55,342 nucleotides of DNA from a virus. The stretch is taken from positions 1-55,342 of IMG/VR virus record IMGVR_UViG_3300029286_000049; one strand, written 5' to 3'. Positions 23,707-30,679 of the stretch are shown piece by piece. The notes beneath the pieces are model-generated. The model saw only the letters and a program-made list of their open reading frames with translations. It searched no databases and was not told the DNA's origin. The position numbers and the translations under genes were made by a program. How positions within the stretch are numbered: position 1 is the stretch's first letter; each line of letters starts with the position of its first letter.

Positions 23707-24487
23707 TTCTATCCCCCGCAAATAAATCATTGTCTTTGCTGTCTTCTATCCTCTTCTGCGCTATATCACAATACTTACTATTGATATCGATTCCAATATA
23801 CTTTCTCCCCATCATTTTGGCAGACAAAGCGAAAGTTCCACTTCCGACAAACGGATCTAAAGCAAGATCATTCTCATTGCTCGAAAAGCCTATAATACGA
23901 TTAGCAAGCTTCAACGGCATCTGACAAGGATGTGCTTTCTTCTTAGCGCCTTCTTCTAAAATAGCTTCCTTGGATGCCATACATCCACCAGCAATGAAAG
24001 GTATATCATTCCATTGGTCAATCATCAAATTACCCTTATTCTTCCTGCTCCAAGGCATTGCCGCATTACTGATATGACTTTCATAGCCATAATTGAAAGT
24101 GTATTTATCTGACTTCGTATAGAATAAGATAGGCTGGAAGTTCAGACAATACCTATTCTTAACAGGCAAAGATGAGTTTTTCCACGCTATCATATTTTTG
24201 AAACGCAATCCTAAGTCATGAAAGATCCTTTGAAAGATCCATATGTTCTCAGATATGTTCATAATGTAAATACTGCCAGTAGGTTTCAGTATGCGGCAGC
24301 ATTCCTTAACCCACTCATCACACCATTCAATGTACTTGTCAAAAGACAAATCATCTTTACTTGTATCTCCATAATCTTTGCCAAGGTTGAAAGGGGGATC
24401 AGAGAAAATAAGATCAATGCTATCTGCATCAATCTCTTTCATTACATCAATACAATTGCCACATATGATTTCGTTAACCGGCAACAT
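23696..24487 (-). CDS. Beta-class DNA methyltransferase, complete
   Basis: The 263-residue protein has the full set of beta-class motifs in order: IICGNCIDVMKEI, FSDPPFNLG (catalytic motif IV, about 31-39), GSIYIMNISENIW, KAHPCQMPLKLANRII, then the SAM-binding ALDPFVGSGTFALSA (about 215) and GRKYIGIDINSKYCDIAQKR. This is typical for N6-adenine or N4-cytosine methylation (DPPF variant). Unlike the methylase at 15-18 kb it is unbroken. GAGG precedes the ATG. It overlaps a D12-type methylase by 14 bases; together they may protect phage DNA against restriction. Confidence 0.9.
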   Translation of the reverse strand: MLPVNEIICGNCIDVMKEIDADSIDLIFSDPPFNLGKDYGDTSKDDLSFDKYIEWCDEWVKECCRILKPTGSIYIMNISENIWIFQRIFHDLGLRFKNMIAWKNSSLPVKNRYCLNFQPILFYTKSDKYTFNYGYESHISNAAMPWSRKNKGNLMIDQWNDIPFIAGGCMASKEAILEEGAKKKAHPCQMPLKLANRIIGFSSNENDLALDPFVGSGTFALSAKMMGRKYIGIDINSKYCDIAQKRIEDSKDNDLFAGDRNEI

Positions 24488-25160
24488 AAATTACCTCGTT
24501 ATACTTCTTATTCAATGACGTTTTATTCGTCTTAAAGACTTGGAAATCCATCCAGTTAGCACCCTCTTTCTCACATACTATCACTTGACCTTTTCTCGAT
24601 TTACAGAAGTCTGCTAGCTTCTTATAGTCAATACAATCTGCTCCGCAAGTTCTAGAATAGCCATTGCCATTAGGGAATGCTGTTGTACTTGCTTGTAAGA
24701 CTTGATATGGAGGATCTATAAACCAAGTAGCTTCTATATCAGAAGCGAGAGAATAATCTCCACTCCAAACCCAAATCCTATTCCTTATATCAAAAAGCCT
24801 GAGTATTCTTTTTTTCTGTATCTGGAAAACCTTATCCATCCTTTCTGTGTACTTCATTTTATTGCATTTAGATGCTGCGTTTGATACTGCACAAGTCATA
24901 ATAAGAAAGTCACTTGTATACTCTCCTATCTTCGGAACTGGGTAATTCTCTATCTCCTCTCTTGTAAGAAATCGAACCTTACTCCAAGCGTCAACAACTG
25001 TCAAATCCTTTTCGTATAATACAGCTTGTTTACTCTTATCTTTCATCAAATGATAACAAGAATAGGCGGCAGAACCAGCGAAAGGCTCTATAATCAAATT
25101 GTATTTTGGCGGAGGATAATGCTTGGCTAACATATTTTTCGCGCCATAATAATAAAACAT
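24474..25160 (-). CDS. D12-class N6-adenine DNA methyltransferase
   Basis: The 228-residue protein begins MFYYYGAKNMLAKHYPPP, the alpha-class (Dam-like, D12) opening, then IIEPFAGSAAYSCYHLM (SAM motif F-x-G), YEKDLTVVDAWSKV, and TWFIDPPYQVLQAS (catalytic DPPY, about 150). The C-terminal part has KGQVIVCEKEGANW. All catalytic elements are present. The probable product is N6-methyladenine in phage DNA. It sits in an operon with a second methylase and overlaps the upstream gene by one base (TAATG). Confidence 0.9.
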   Translation of the reverse strand: MFYYYGAKNMLAKHYPPPKYNLIIEPFAGSAAYSCYHLMKDKSKQAVLYEKDLTVVDAWSKVRFLTREEIENYPVPKIGEYTSDFLIMTCAVSNAASKCNKMKYTERMDKVFQIQKKRILRLFDIRNRIWVWSGDYSLASDIEATWFIDPPYQVLQASTTAFPNGNGYSRTCGADCIDYKKLADFCKSRKGQVIVCEKEGANWMDFQVFKTNKTSLNKKYNEVIYVAG

Positions 25161-25744
25161 TATTCTTCACGTTCCCTTGAAAAAACGAAGCTCCTATCCC
25201 ACATCCTTTCTATCTCTTTCTCAAGTACATTCAACAAATCTTTGTTCTCTGTAAAACCATAATCTATCATATTCTCTCTCATTTCTTGCTCATCGCCATC
25301 AGAATACCAAAATTGCTGATCCTCATTTTCACAATTATCAAGAAAATAGTATTCAAAACCTTCTGGCTTGCCAAGATCGTAAATACATCCCTCTCCGCCA
25401 CTCATCAGAACTCTCTTATTCTTAATGAAATGGTATTTCGTAGTAATAAATACTATCTTTTGTCCCGTAGGATTTGAATTTTTCGGCGCAAATATGGCAA
25501 AGTAGAAATCTTGAGGAATTGGGTAATCTCTATCAGGATAAGGTTCATCAGGAAGCTCTTTTTCTAACGCATCGAGGGTTCCTAAAGTCTTCCATATTTT
25601 ATTGCCTATATCTGATAATATATCTATTTCATTTTCCCGTGAATGGTCATAACGGTAATCATCAATGTAATGCGTCAAAGCAGCGCGTAAAGCATCTAAC
25701 TCTTCTTTATCAAATACGTCTTCTAAATTAATGTCTTTGTCCAT
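25160..25744 (-). CDS. Uncharacterised acidic protein
   Basis: The 194-residue protein is acidic, with a helical N-terminus (KEELDALRAALTHYIDDYR), a Pro/Asp-rich segment (DEPYPDRDYPIPQDF), a beta-like core (FYFAIFAPKN, QKIVFITTKYHFIKN) and an acidic helical C-terminus. AAGGAG precedes the ATG. It overlaps the methylase downstream by one base. I do not recognise a family. Position in the accessory operon suggests a host-interaction role, but nothing in the sequence shows it. Confidence 0.65.
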   Translation of the reverse strand: MDKDINLEDVFDKEELDALRAALTHYIDDYRYDHSRENEIDILSDIGNKIWKTLGTLDALEKELPDEPYPDRDYPIPQDFYFAIFAPKNSNPTGQKIVFITTKYHFIKNKRVLMSGGEGCIYDLGKPEGFEYYFLDNCENEDQQFWYSDGDEQEMRENMIDYGFTENKDLLNVLEKEIERMWDRSFVFSREREE

Positions 25745-25994
25745 CTATATTCTCCTTAAATCGCGAAAGAATTGCTGATATGTAAATCTGCTTCTCTAAG
25801 TCCACAATACACAACGCCAAGTAAACATCTTTAGCCATCATAGCGATGTCAAATAACCTATCTGAATACTCATCATTATACATAGCAACAGGATGTATAT
25901 CGTCAGATATGTTTAAGATACTATAATGAGTTATTTTGAAATGGCTCATCGCATCTTTCAACGTCATTTTTTCATCACTTGCTCTTATTAACAT
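25728..25994 (-). CDS. Small uncharacterised protein
   Basis: The 88-residue protein has MTLKDAMSHFKITHYSILNI and a hydrophobic helix (LFDIAMMAKDVYLALCIVDL). Its ATG overlaps (TAATG) the stop that would end a read-through version of the gene upstream, and its end overlaps the next gene by 17 bases. No family recognised. Confidence 0.6.
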   Translation of the reverse strand: MLIRASDEKMTLKDAMSHFKITHYSILNISDDIHPVAMYNDEYSDRLFDIAMMAKDVYLALCIVDLEKQIYISAILSRFKENIDGQRH

Positions 25995-26365
25995 TATATA
26001 TCCAAAAACCTAAACGGTTGATGTATTACAATTTCCTTATCTTCTTCATTATCTTCAATGCCACTGGAATACCTTGCTACGCAAGTATGCGAATGATTTC
26101 TTCATTCAATATAAACATATCCTTTGTGAGTGATAAAATGATATGTCGTCTTATAGCTAGCGAAAATAGTCTGTGCTACCATAATCTCAGAACCTATTAA
26201 ATACTCCAGACTCCCATCAAGATGAAGTTTCCCCGTCTTAGTGGTTTCTTCTAACTTATAGACATGATAATCTTCATCAGTAAGTATCAATGTCGAGAAA
26301 TCAGACGAAAAGATTGCATTCCTTAAAGTCTTCCCCACTATTTCTTCAAATGATACAATTGTCAT
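25994..26365 (-). pseudogene. DUF7448-like gene broken by in-frame TGA
   Basis: The intact part (26102-26365, 87 residues) starts MTIVSFEEIVGKTLRNAIF and is paralogous to the gene just upstream. It stops at TGA (26104-26102), but the same frame stays open for 35 more codons and ends PFRFLDI, matching the paralogue's ending KFRFIDI, with a stop that overlaps the next start as TAATG. The tail therefore looks like genuine coding sequence cut off by a nonsense codon, or used by read-through. The family resembles DUF7448 (G-K-T-x-x-x-A, then a y-LxDG-L-x-x-LIG-I-x-A pattern). Confidence 0.6.
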
Positions 26366-26742
26366 ATGTCAATAAACCTGAACTTTTTTGGTTCTTCTAT
26401 GGCAGGAACTTTCTTATTGTATTTAACAACCCATTTACAATTTAATTGATCCATAGCTAATAGCCTGATAATCACATAAATCCCTTCCCCATCACCGGAT
26501 TCAAATACATAATAAACTTCATCCTTATTTTCAGTTCTCTCATAAGCCTGAGCTATCTTTCGCTTAATCAAGTCTTCTAATTTGCCATTAACGAAAAGAA
26601 ATCTTCCAGAACGTGAAGGGTCATATAATGTATAAGAGTCTCCGCCAATGTCAGTGAAAGTAATGGCATAACCACAAGAAAGCAATTTCGCTTCCCTTAT
26701 CGTCTTGCCTCTTATCTCCCTAAACTCTTTCTGACGGTTCAT
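26362..26742 (-). CDS. DUF7448-like small protein
   Basis: The 126-residue protein begins MNRQKEFREIRGKTIREAKL. Its pattern (GKTIREA, ITFTDIGGDSYTLYD, GKLEDLIKRKIAQAYE, YYVFESGDGEGIYVI, KKFRFIDI) aligns along its whole length with the next gene, so the two are tandem duplicates. The layout is like that of DUF7448 proteins, small beta-rich proteins of unknown role in phages and bacteria. GAGGG precedes the ATG. It is first in a small operon leading to the methylases. Confidence 0.65.
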   Translation of the reverse strand: MNRQKEFREIRGKTIREAKLLSCGYAITFTDIGGDSYTLYDPSRSGRFLFVNGKLEDLIKRKIAQAYERTENKDEVYYVFESGDGEGIYVIIRLLAMDQLNCKWVVKYNKKVPAIEEPKKFRFIDI

Positions 26743-26817
26743 TTTCCCTCACTTTATGGATAGCACAACCCCTTAACTATTTTACCCTATTTGCGTTTCA
26801 CAAAACAAGGCACTAAC

Positions 26818-26859
26818 ATTTATGATTGCTATTCCAACGTCTTCGTATATTACTTGCCA
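26818..26859 (-). pseudogene. Apparent remnant of capsid gene 3' region
   Basis: In the frame overlapping the homing gene's stop the minus strand reads WQVIYEDVGIAIIN, against WVIYEEIGIAIIN near the C-terminus of the major capsid protein (28030-28090). The DNA differs mostly at third codon positions, the pattern of a diverged homologue. The frame continues to a stop at 26782 without further likeness. It suggests the homing gene arrived with, or replaced, part of a capsid gene. Confidence 0.5.
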
Positions 26860-27842
26860 AAATGCTTCTTTATCTCTTCGATATGCTCTGGCAAAAACCT
26901 TGGCTTCCCCTTCTCTGTCGCCCTATAACACCCAATCTTCCCAACCTTCACAAGATATGCTAAATGAGTATAATCAATCCCTAACTCCTCTGCAACTTCA
27001 CTCATTCTCTTCGCGGCGAATCTCCACTCAGGTATATCAAACTTGTAATCATAACATTTAACTGGAGACTTCCTGCCAATAAAGTCAAAGAAGGCAGGAA
27101 TGCCTTTGGCATCAATCTGGATGCGATTATACCCGTTCTTATGGCATTGGATACCCTTATCCATTAAACGCGCCACAAGGTATTCTACGCCTTCTGGTGC
27201 GAATCCGTCTGTAGATAAACGCAATACAATAGTGTTATTCTGACAGACAACAGATCCATCTCCAAGATACCACATCATAACTGACTTAGGAGTTATGCGA
27301 ACATCTTGAGGAGGGTACTTTACTCTTTTTCCCGCGGAATTTTCTGGATACCATCGCATGTATTGATGATAAAGATCTGGATGAAACTTACTACTTCCAC
27401 ACCATACAAAGCCTTGCTTCATTTTGTTGCTATTATATTTATCTACCGTTGGTCGATACTCACAAAAACAATTCATAAAATAACGGCAAAATTCCTCATG
27501 CTCTAAACCGCATCTAAGCCTTGCCGAATGTATATCTTTATTGGACGCAAGACCAATACAGCCATCACCTATTAGAAACCCGTCAATAGATTCTATCAAG
27601 TTCTCAGATAAATATGATATATTATAATCTAATGGATTAGGATCTTCATTTCTTTTCCCCTCAGATATGCTTCTGCCGAAACCAAGCTTCTTAGCATACT
27701 TGTATACTGTTCCTATTGCTACGTTCTTCCCCTGTTTCTGCAACATTTCTGATATATCAGGAAAGGACATCCTTTTCGCGACGTAATACTCTTTGAAAAA
27801 CTCTTCTGTCAATAACTCTAAATAATGCGGTTGTTCTCTCAT
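26850..27842 (-). CDS. Free-standing LAGLIDADG homing endonuclease next to capsid gene
   Basis: The start at 27842 (MREQPHYLELL) follows GGAG; an ATG six codons earlier is less well placed. The 330-residue protein has an N-terminal helix-turn-helix-like region (MSFPDISEMLQKQGKN, GTVYKYAKKLGFGR), two LAGLIDADG-type motifs (SIDGFLIGDGCIG and MMWYLGDGSVV), and a C-terminal DNA-binding segment (RMSEVAEELGIDYTHLAYLV) like a second helix-turn-helix. It lies directly downstream of the major capsid gene, and its 3' end overlaps a short capsid-like remnant, so the capsid gene may be its target. Confidence 0.88.
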   Translation of the reverse strand: MREQPHYLELLTEEFFKEYYVAKRMSFPDISEMLQKQGKNVAIGTVYKYAKKLGFGRSISEGKRNEDPNPLDYNISYLSENLIESIDGFLIGDGCIGLASNKDIHSARLRCGLEHEEFCRYFMNCFCEYRPTVDKYNSNKMKQGFVWCGSSKFHPDLYHQYMRWYPENSAGKRVKYPPQDVRITPKSVMMWYLGDGSVVCQNNTIVLRLSTDGFAPEGVEYLVARLMDKGIQCHKNGYNRIQIDAKGIPAFFDFIGRKSPVKCYDYKFDIPEWRFAAKRMSEVAEELGIDYTHLAYLVKVGKIGCYRATEKGKPRFLPEHIEEIKKHFGK

Positions 27843-27902
27843 ATATTTCTCCTTATGCAAGATTATACTGCCTATACAATCACATTATCGGTAAATGGGG
27901 AA

Positions 27903-27914
27903 TTATCCTTTAAC
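27903..27914 (-). promoter_or_regulatory. GTTAAAGGATAA element with downstream TATAAT
   Basis: It lies between the capsid terminator and the homing gene. About 40 bases downstream is CAGTATAATC, a good -10, then the AGGAG and ATG at 27842. It supports separate transcription of the homing gene. Confidence 0.4.
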
Positions 27915-27930
27915 TTTTTTATCTATGCGC

Positions 27931-27967
27931 AAAAAAGAGGGAGGACAATTTCTTATCCTCCCCTTTT
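27931..27967 (-). terminator. Rho-independent terminator after major capsid gene
   Basis: On the minus strand GGGGAGGA-(TAAGAAATTG)-TCCTCCCTC is followed by six T's. Eight GC-rich pairs make a strong hairpin 26 bases after the capsid stop. Confidence 0.88.
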
Positions 27968-27993
27968 TCTGTTCACATCTTAATCAATTAAGA

Positions 27994-28881
27994 TTAAGCA
28001 GGATGGGCAGATGAGGCGGGTACAGTGACTTTTGCTATTGCATAGTCATTGATGATCGCGATTCCGATCTCCTCATATATCACCCAGCCCAAGCGAAGTT
28101 TCTTAGGATCGTCAGCAGGAAGTACGGTGATGTCCTGTCTGATTGGGAAAGCGCCTACCGTGTCAGGTGATGCAACTACCAATACGGTATCAACCGGCAT
28201 ACGAGAGCTGACGTGGATGTCAGCAGTCCAAAGGTGACCAAACAATCCAGTCGTGATAATCTCACGCTGAGATGCTTCGTCATAGAACTCTTTTCCGAAA
28301 AGACGAACCGCTGCGAACTGACGAGCATGCATGACGATCTTGGTGCAAACGAGGTCATGTCTCTCGATGTAGTAGTAAGCATCGTTCATGCTTTCTGGGG
28401 TGAGTACGTCGCCAGTCTCGACAACGATCTGATCGCCTCTTGCGTCAACAGCAGCCAACAAAGCGCGGAAGATATTTGTATCTTCCTCTTTCTGAATGGC
28501 TTCTTTTGCCTTGATTTGGGCACGATCTACAATGTAGAATCTACGTGCCTTAATCTCGGAAAGCTTAACTGTTGGGTGAGCTGCGATTTCGAAGGTCGGG
28601 ACAAGCACCTCTTCGCCCTCTACGAACATATCAGGTACAGCGCCTTTGCGGGCAACAACGTGTGCGATTGCAGCCGGATCTCTCTCGTAACGAGCAAGTG
28701 CGCCCTGTGGGAGTTCGTCTACCATAAGTAGCTTACGACCTACAGCCTGGTATTCCAAAGCGCGTCTAATTGGCTCGACCATAGCCTGTGCCAATGCAAC
28801 ACGCCCTTCTTCTGTCTCCATTGCCTGCGCAATGATTTCCTCTTTCTCTTTGTCTGTCAATGAATTCTTTGCAAATGCCAT
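27994..28881 (-). CDS. Major capsid protein, HK97-like fold
   Basis: The 295-residue protein has an N-terminal helix (EKEEIIAQAMETEEGRVALA), then VEPIRRALEYQAVGRKLL, a Pro-containing E-loop-like stretch (EVLVPTFEIAAHPTVKLSEI), a helix of ALLAAVDARGD and a C-terminal RLGWVIYEEIGIAIINDYAI-type segment typical of HK97-fold capsid proteins, where a final strand reads G-x-x-I-x-N-x-x-A-I-x-x-V. Codon use is markedly more G/C-rich at third positions than in neighbours, as expected for a very highly expressed gene. AGGAG precedes the ATG. It follows protease-scaffold and decoration genes, the standard head-module order. Confidence 0.8.
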   Translation of the reverse strand: MAFAKNSLTDKEKEEIIAQAMETEEGRVALAQAMVEPIRRALEYQAVGRKLLMVDELPQGALARYERDPAAIAHVVARKGAVPDMFVEGEEVLVPTFEIAAHPTVKLSEIKARRFYIVDRAQIKAKEAIQKEEDTNIFRALLAAVDARGDQIVVETGDVLTPESMNDAYYYIERHDLVCTKIVMHARQFAAVRLFGKEFYDEASQREIITTGLFGHLWTADIHVSSRMPVDTVLVVASPDTVGAFPIRQDITVLPADDPKKLRLGWVIYEEIGIAIINDYAIAKVTVPASSAHPA

Positions 28882-28906
28882 TGTAATTCTCCTATTTTTT
28901 GTATCA

Positions 28907-28916
28907 GTTCCTTTAT
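28907..28916 (-). promoter_or_regulatory. ATAAAGGAAC leader element before capsid gene
   Basis: It lies about 27 bases upstream of the capsid ATG and separate from its AGGAG. It may belong to the same (T)AAAGGA set, though here the distance to the gene is shorter. Confidence 0.25.
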
Positions 28917-28943
28917 GAAATCTGAATTAAAGTGTTCCTAAAA

Positions 28944-29483
28944 TTAAGCGATAAGCTTAAAGATCAAGTAAGTTCCCAAAGACATGGAACCATTGATGTC
29001 TGTGCCCGGGACTCCACTTGGATAAGCGGCGGGAGCAGAAACTACGATTCCAACTACATTACCTGCACCAGCTACGTCAGACAAAAGACCGGCGTTGTTG
29101 GTGTAAAGCTTTGTTCCTGGGGTAAGACTGTCTTCTCTTGTGGTATCATATTCGTCAGTGGCGAACTTTCCGCCAGAGGTATAGACAGTCATAAGACCAG
29201 AAGCGCCAGTCTCATTGAAGTTGTCAGATACGCGGTTCTGAGTGCTACGGGCCAAAGCGCCGTATGCGCCAGTGATGATGTTGTCAGCATAAGCTGTTCC
29301 AGCTGTCGTATTGGACTGAGTGTCCCCTGCGATACCATAAACCAACTCGCCAGCAGTATCACACTTTGTTACTGTTCCGTCATCATCGATCTTTACGCAC
29401 ATGCCAGCCATAATGTCGGCAATGAAGTCCTGATTGACAGGAAGCTGATCCGCTACTACATGATAAATGTTAATAAGTGCCAT
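28944..29483 (-). CDS. Capsid decoration-like protein
   Basis: The 179-residue protein is beta-rich, with small residues throughout (DFIADIMAGMCVKIDDDG, VYGIAGDTQSNTTAGTAY, GNVVGIVVSAPAAYPSG). The layout, MAGM-x-V then D-G-x-V-x-x-C then GIAGD, recalls head decoration or stabilisation proteins that are made in large amounts next to the major capsid gene. AAGGAG precedes the ATG. Third-position G/C is high, as in the capsid gene. Exact family unknown. Confidence 0.6.
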   Translation of the reverse strand: MALINIYHVVADQLPVNQDFIADIMAGMCVKIDDDGTVTKCDTAGELVYGIAGDTQSNTTAGTAYADNIITGAYGALARSTQNRVSDNFNETGASGLMTVYTSGGKFATDEYDTTREDSLTPGTKLYTNNAGLLSDVAGAGNVVGIVVSAPAAYPSGVPGTDINGSMSLGTYLIFKLIA

Positions 29484-29512
29484 TGTTGTTCTCCTTGTTG
29501 TTTGTTAAAAAA

Positions 29513-30679
29513 TTATCTACCATACTGTTTTCTAAGTTGAACCAACTCATCCGAATCAGCTTCAGCAACCTGTTTGCTAAGGCTAAACAAGGTTGAAAGC
29601 TTGTTTGACAATTCGCTTTGAGCATTCTTCTGATTATTAGCATGAGTACTTGCCTCGCTGATAATCACGGCTTGTTCCAAACCGTCTGATGCTGCGTTGA
29701 GTCCTTTCTTGCTTGAGAACATTGATTTCTCAATATCCTTTAGCTGTGCGATCCTATATTCGCTAAGTTCAGATACCTTTGAGGACAATTCTGCTGCCTT
29801 GATCATGCCTGTTTCAAGCATGCGTCCGGCGATTCTGAATGCCTCATTTACTCTGTCATTGGACTCCTTCTTACTTGCAGTCACGTTTCCTTTCTGTGAA
29901 TCATTACCAGTCATTTGATTTGTCTTTTCAGACTTGATGGCTGGATTATCTTTCTCTCCGCCGATTCTTGCATCCTTGGATGGAATCTCTGGAGCATTCT
30001 TTTCTGTTGGCTTCTCGCCAATGGACTCTTTTTCTTTTCCGATGAATCCGTCACCAGTTGGAACCTTTTGGTCCTTGGCTGGCTTTGCTTTCGGTACTGC
30101 GCCAATACTTTCTTCCTCATGTCCGATGAAACCAGTTCCAGTCGTCTTGCCGATATCTGGATCATCCTGCGGGAACTTTCTCTGCATCTTTTCTGCAATT
30201 CTCATTACAAGTTCGTCCATTCTGCTCTTTGGAGTAGACATTACGAAAGCAGCCTTCTCTTCCCCGCCAGCGCCCTTTTCTCCGCCTGTTGCGGTGTCAG
30301 TCAATTCAGAATCAAGTTCCTCATTTCCCATCTGTGCTGGACCTGTGAATACATCAGCTATGCTTGCCTTTGGAGGTTTCTCTTGCCCCATAGCAGCATT
30401 GCCTCTCGGAACAGATGGAGACTCTGCTTTGAATGGTTTCTCGTCGCCCAAAGCCTGACTTCCATCACCAATGTTTCCAACGCTGTCTTTTGCAACGTCT
30501 TGAGCTGGTTTCGTCTTTACGCTGCCAGCCTTTTTGCTCAAAGCTGCGATAACACCAGACAGGTCAAGATTGACCTCTCCAGTATTTCCGATATAGCCTT
30601 TTCTCATATACATATTGGACTCCGCTTCGACAGGATTCTCATCTCCTGCCTTCTCCATATTACTTTCCTTATTTGGCAT
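29513..30679 (-). CDS. Probable internal in-frame product 2
   Basis: AAAGGAG five bases before ATG 30679-30677 would start a 388-residue product (MPNKESNMEKAGDENP...). Its opening resembles that of internal product 1 (MANSNDKVEKVAGNP). It covers the charged C-terminal part with repeated phrases such as GDGFIGKEKESIGE and GTGFIGHEEESIGA. The role may be scaffold or core protein. Confidence 0.45.
   Translation of the reverse strand: MPNKESNMEKAGDENPVEAESNMYMRKGYIGNTGEVNLDLSGVIAALSKKAGSVKTKPAQDVAKDSVGNIGDGSQALGDEKPFKAESPSVPRGNAAMGQEKPPKASIADVFTGPAQMGNEELDSELTDTATGGEKGAGGEEKAAFVMSTPKSRMDELVMRIAEKMQRKFPQDDPDIGKTTGTGFIGHEEESIGAVPKAKPAKDQKVPTGDGFIGKEKESIGEKPTEKNAPEIPSKDARIGGEKDNPAIKSEKTNQMTGNDSQKGNVTASKKESNDRVNEAFRIAGRMLETGMIKAAELSSKVSELSEYRIAQLKDIEKSMFSSKKGLNAASDGLEQAVIISEASTHANNQKNAQSELSNKLSTLFSLSKQVAEADSDELVQLRKQYGR

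Noticed and set aside
26102-26104. TGA recoded as an amino acid genome-wide
   Set aside because: Other genes end in TGA with correct overlaps to the next start (for example 16488 and 8568), so TGA is a normal stop here.
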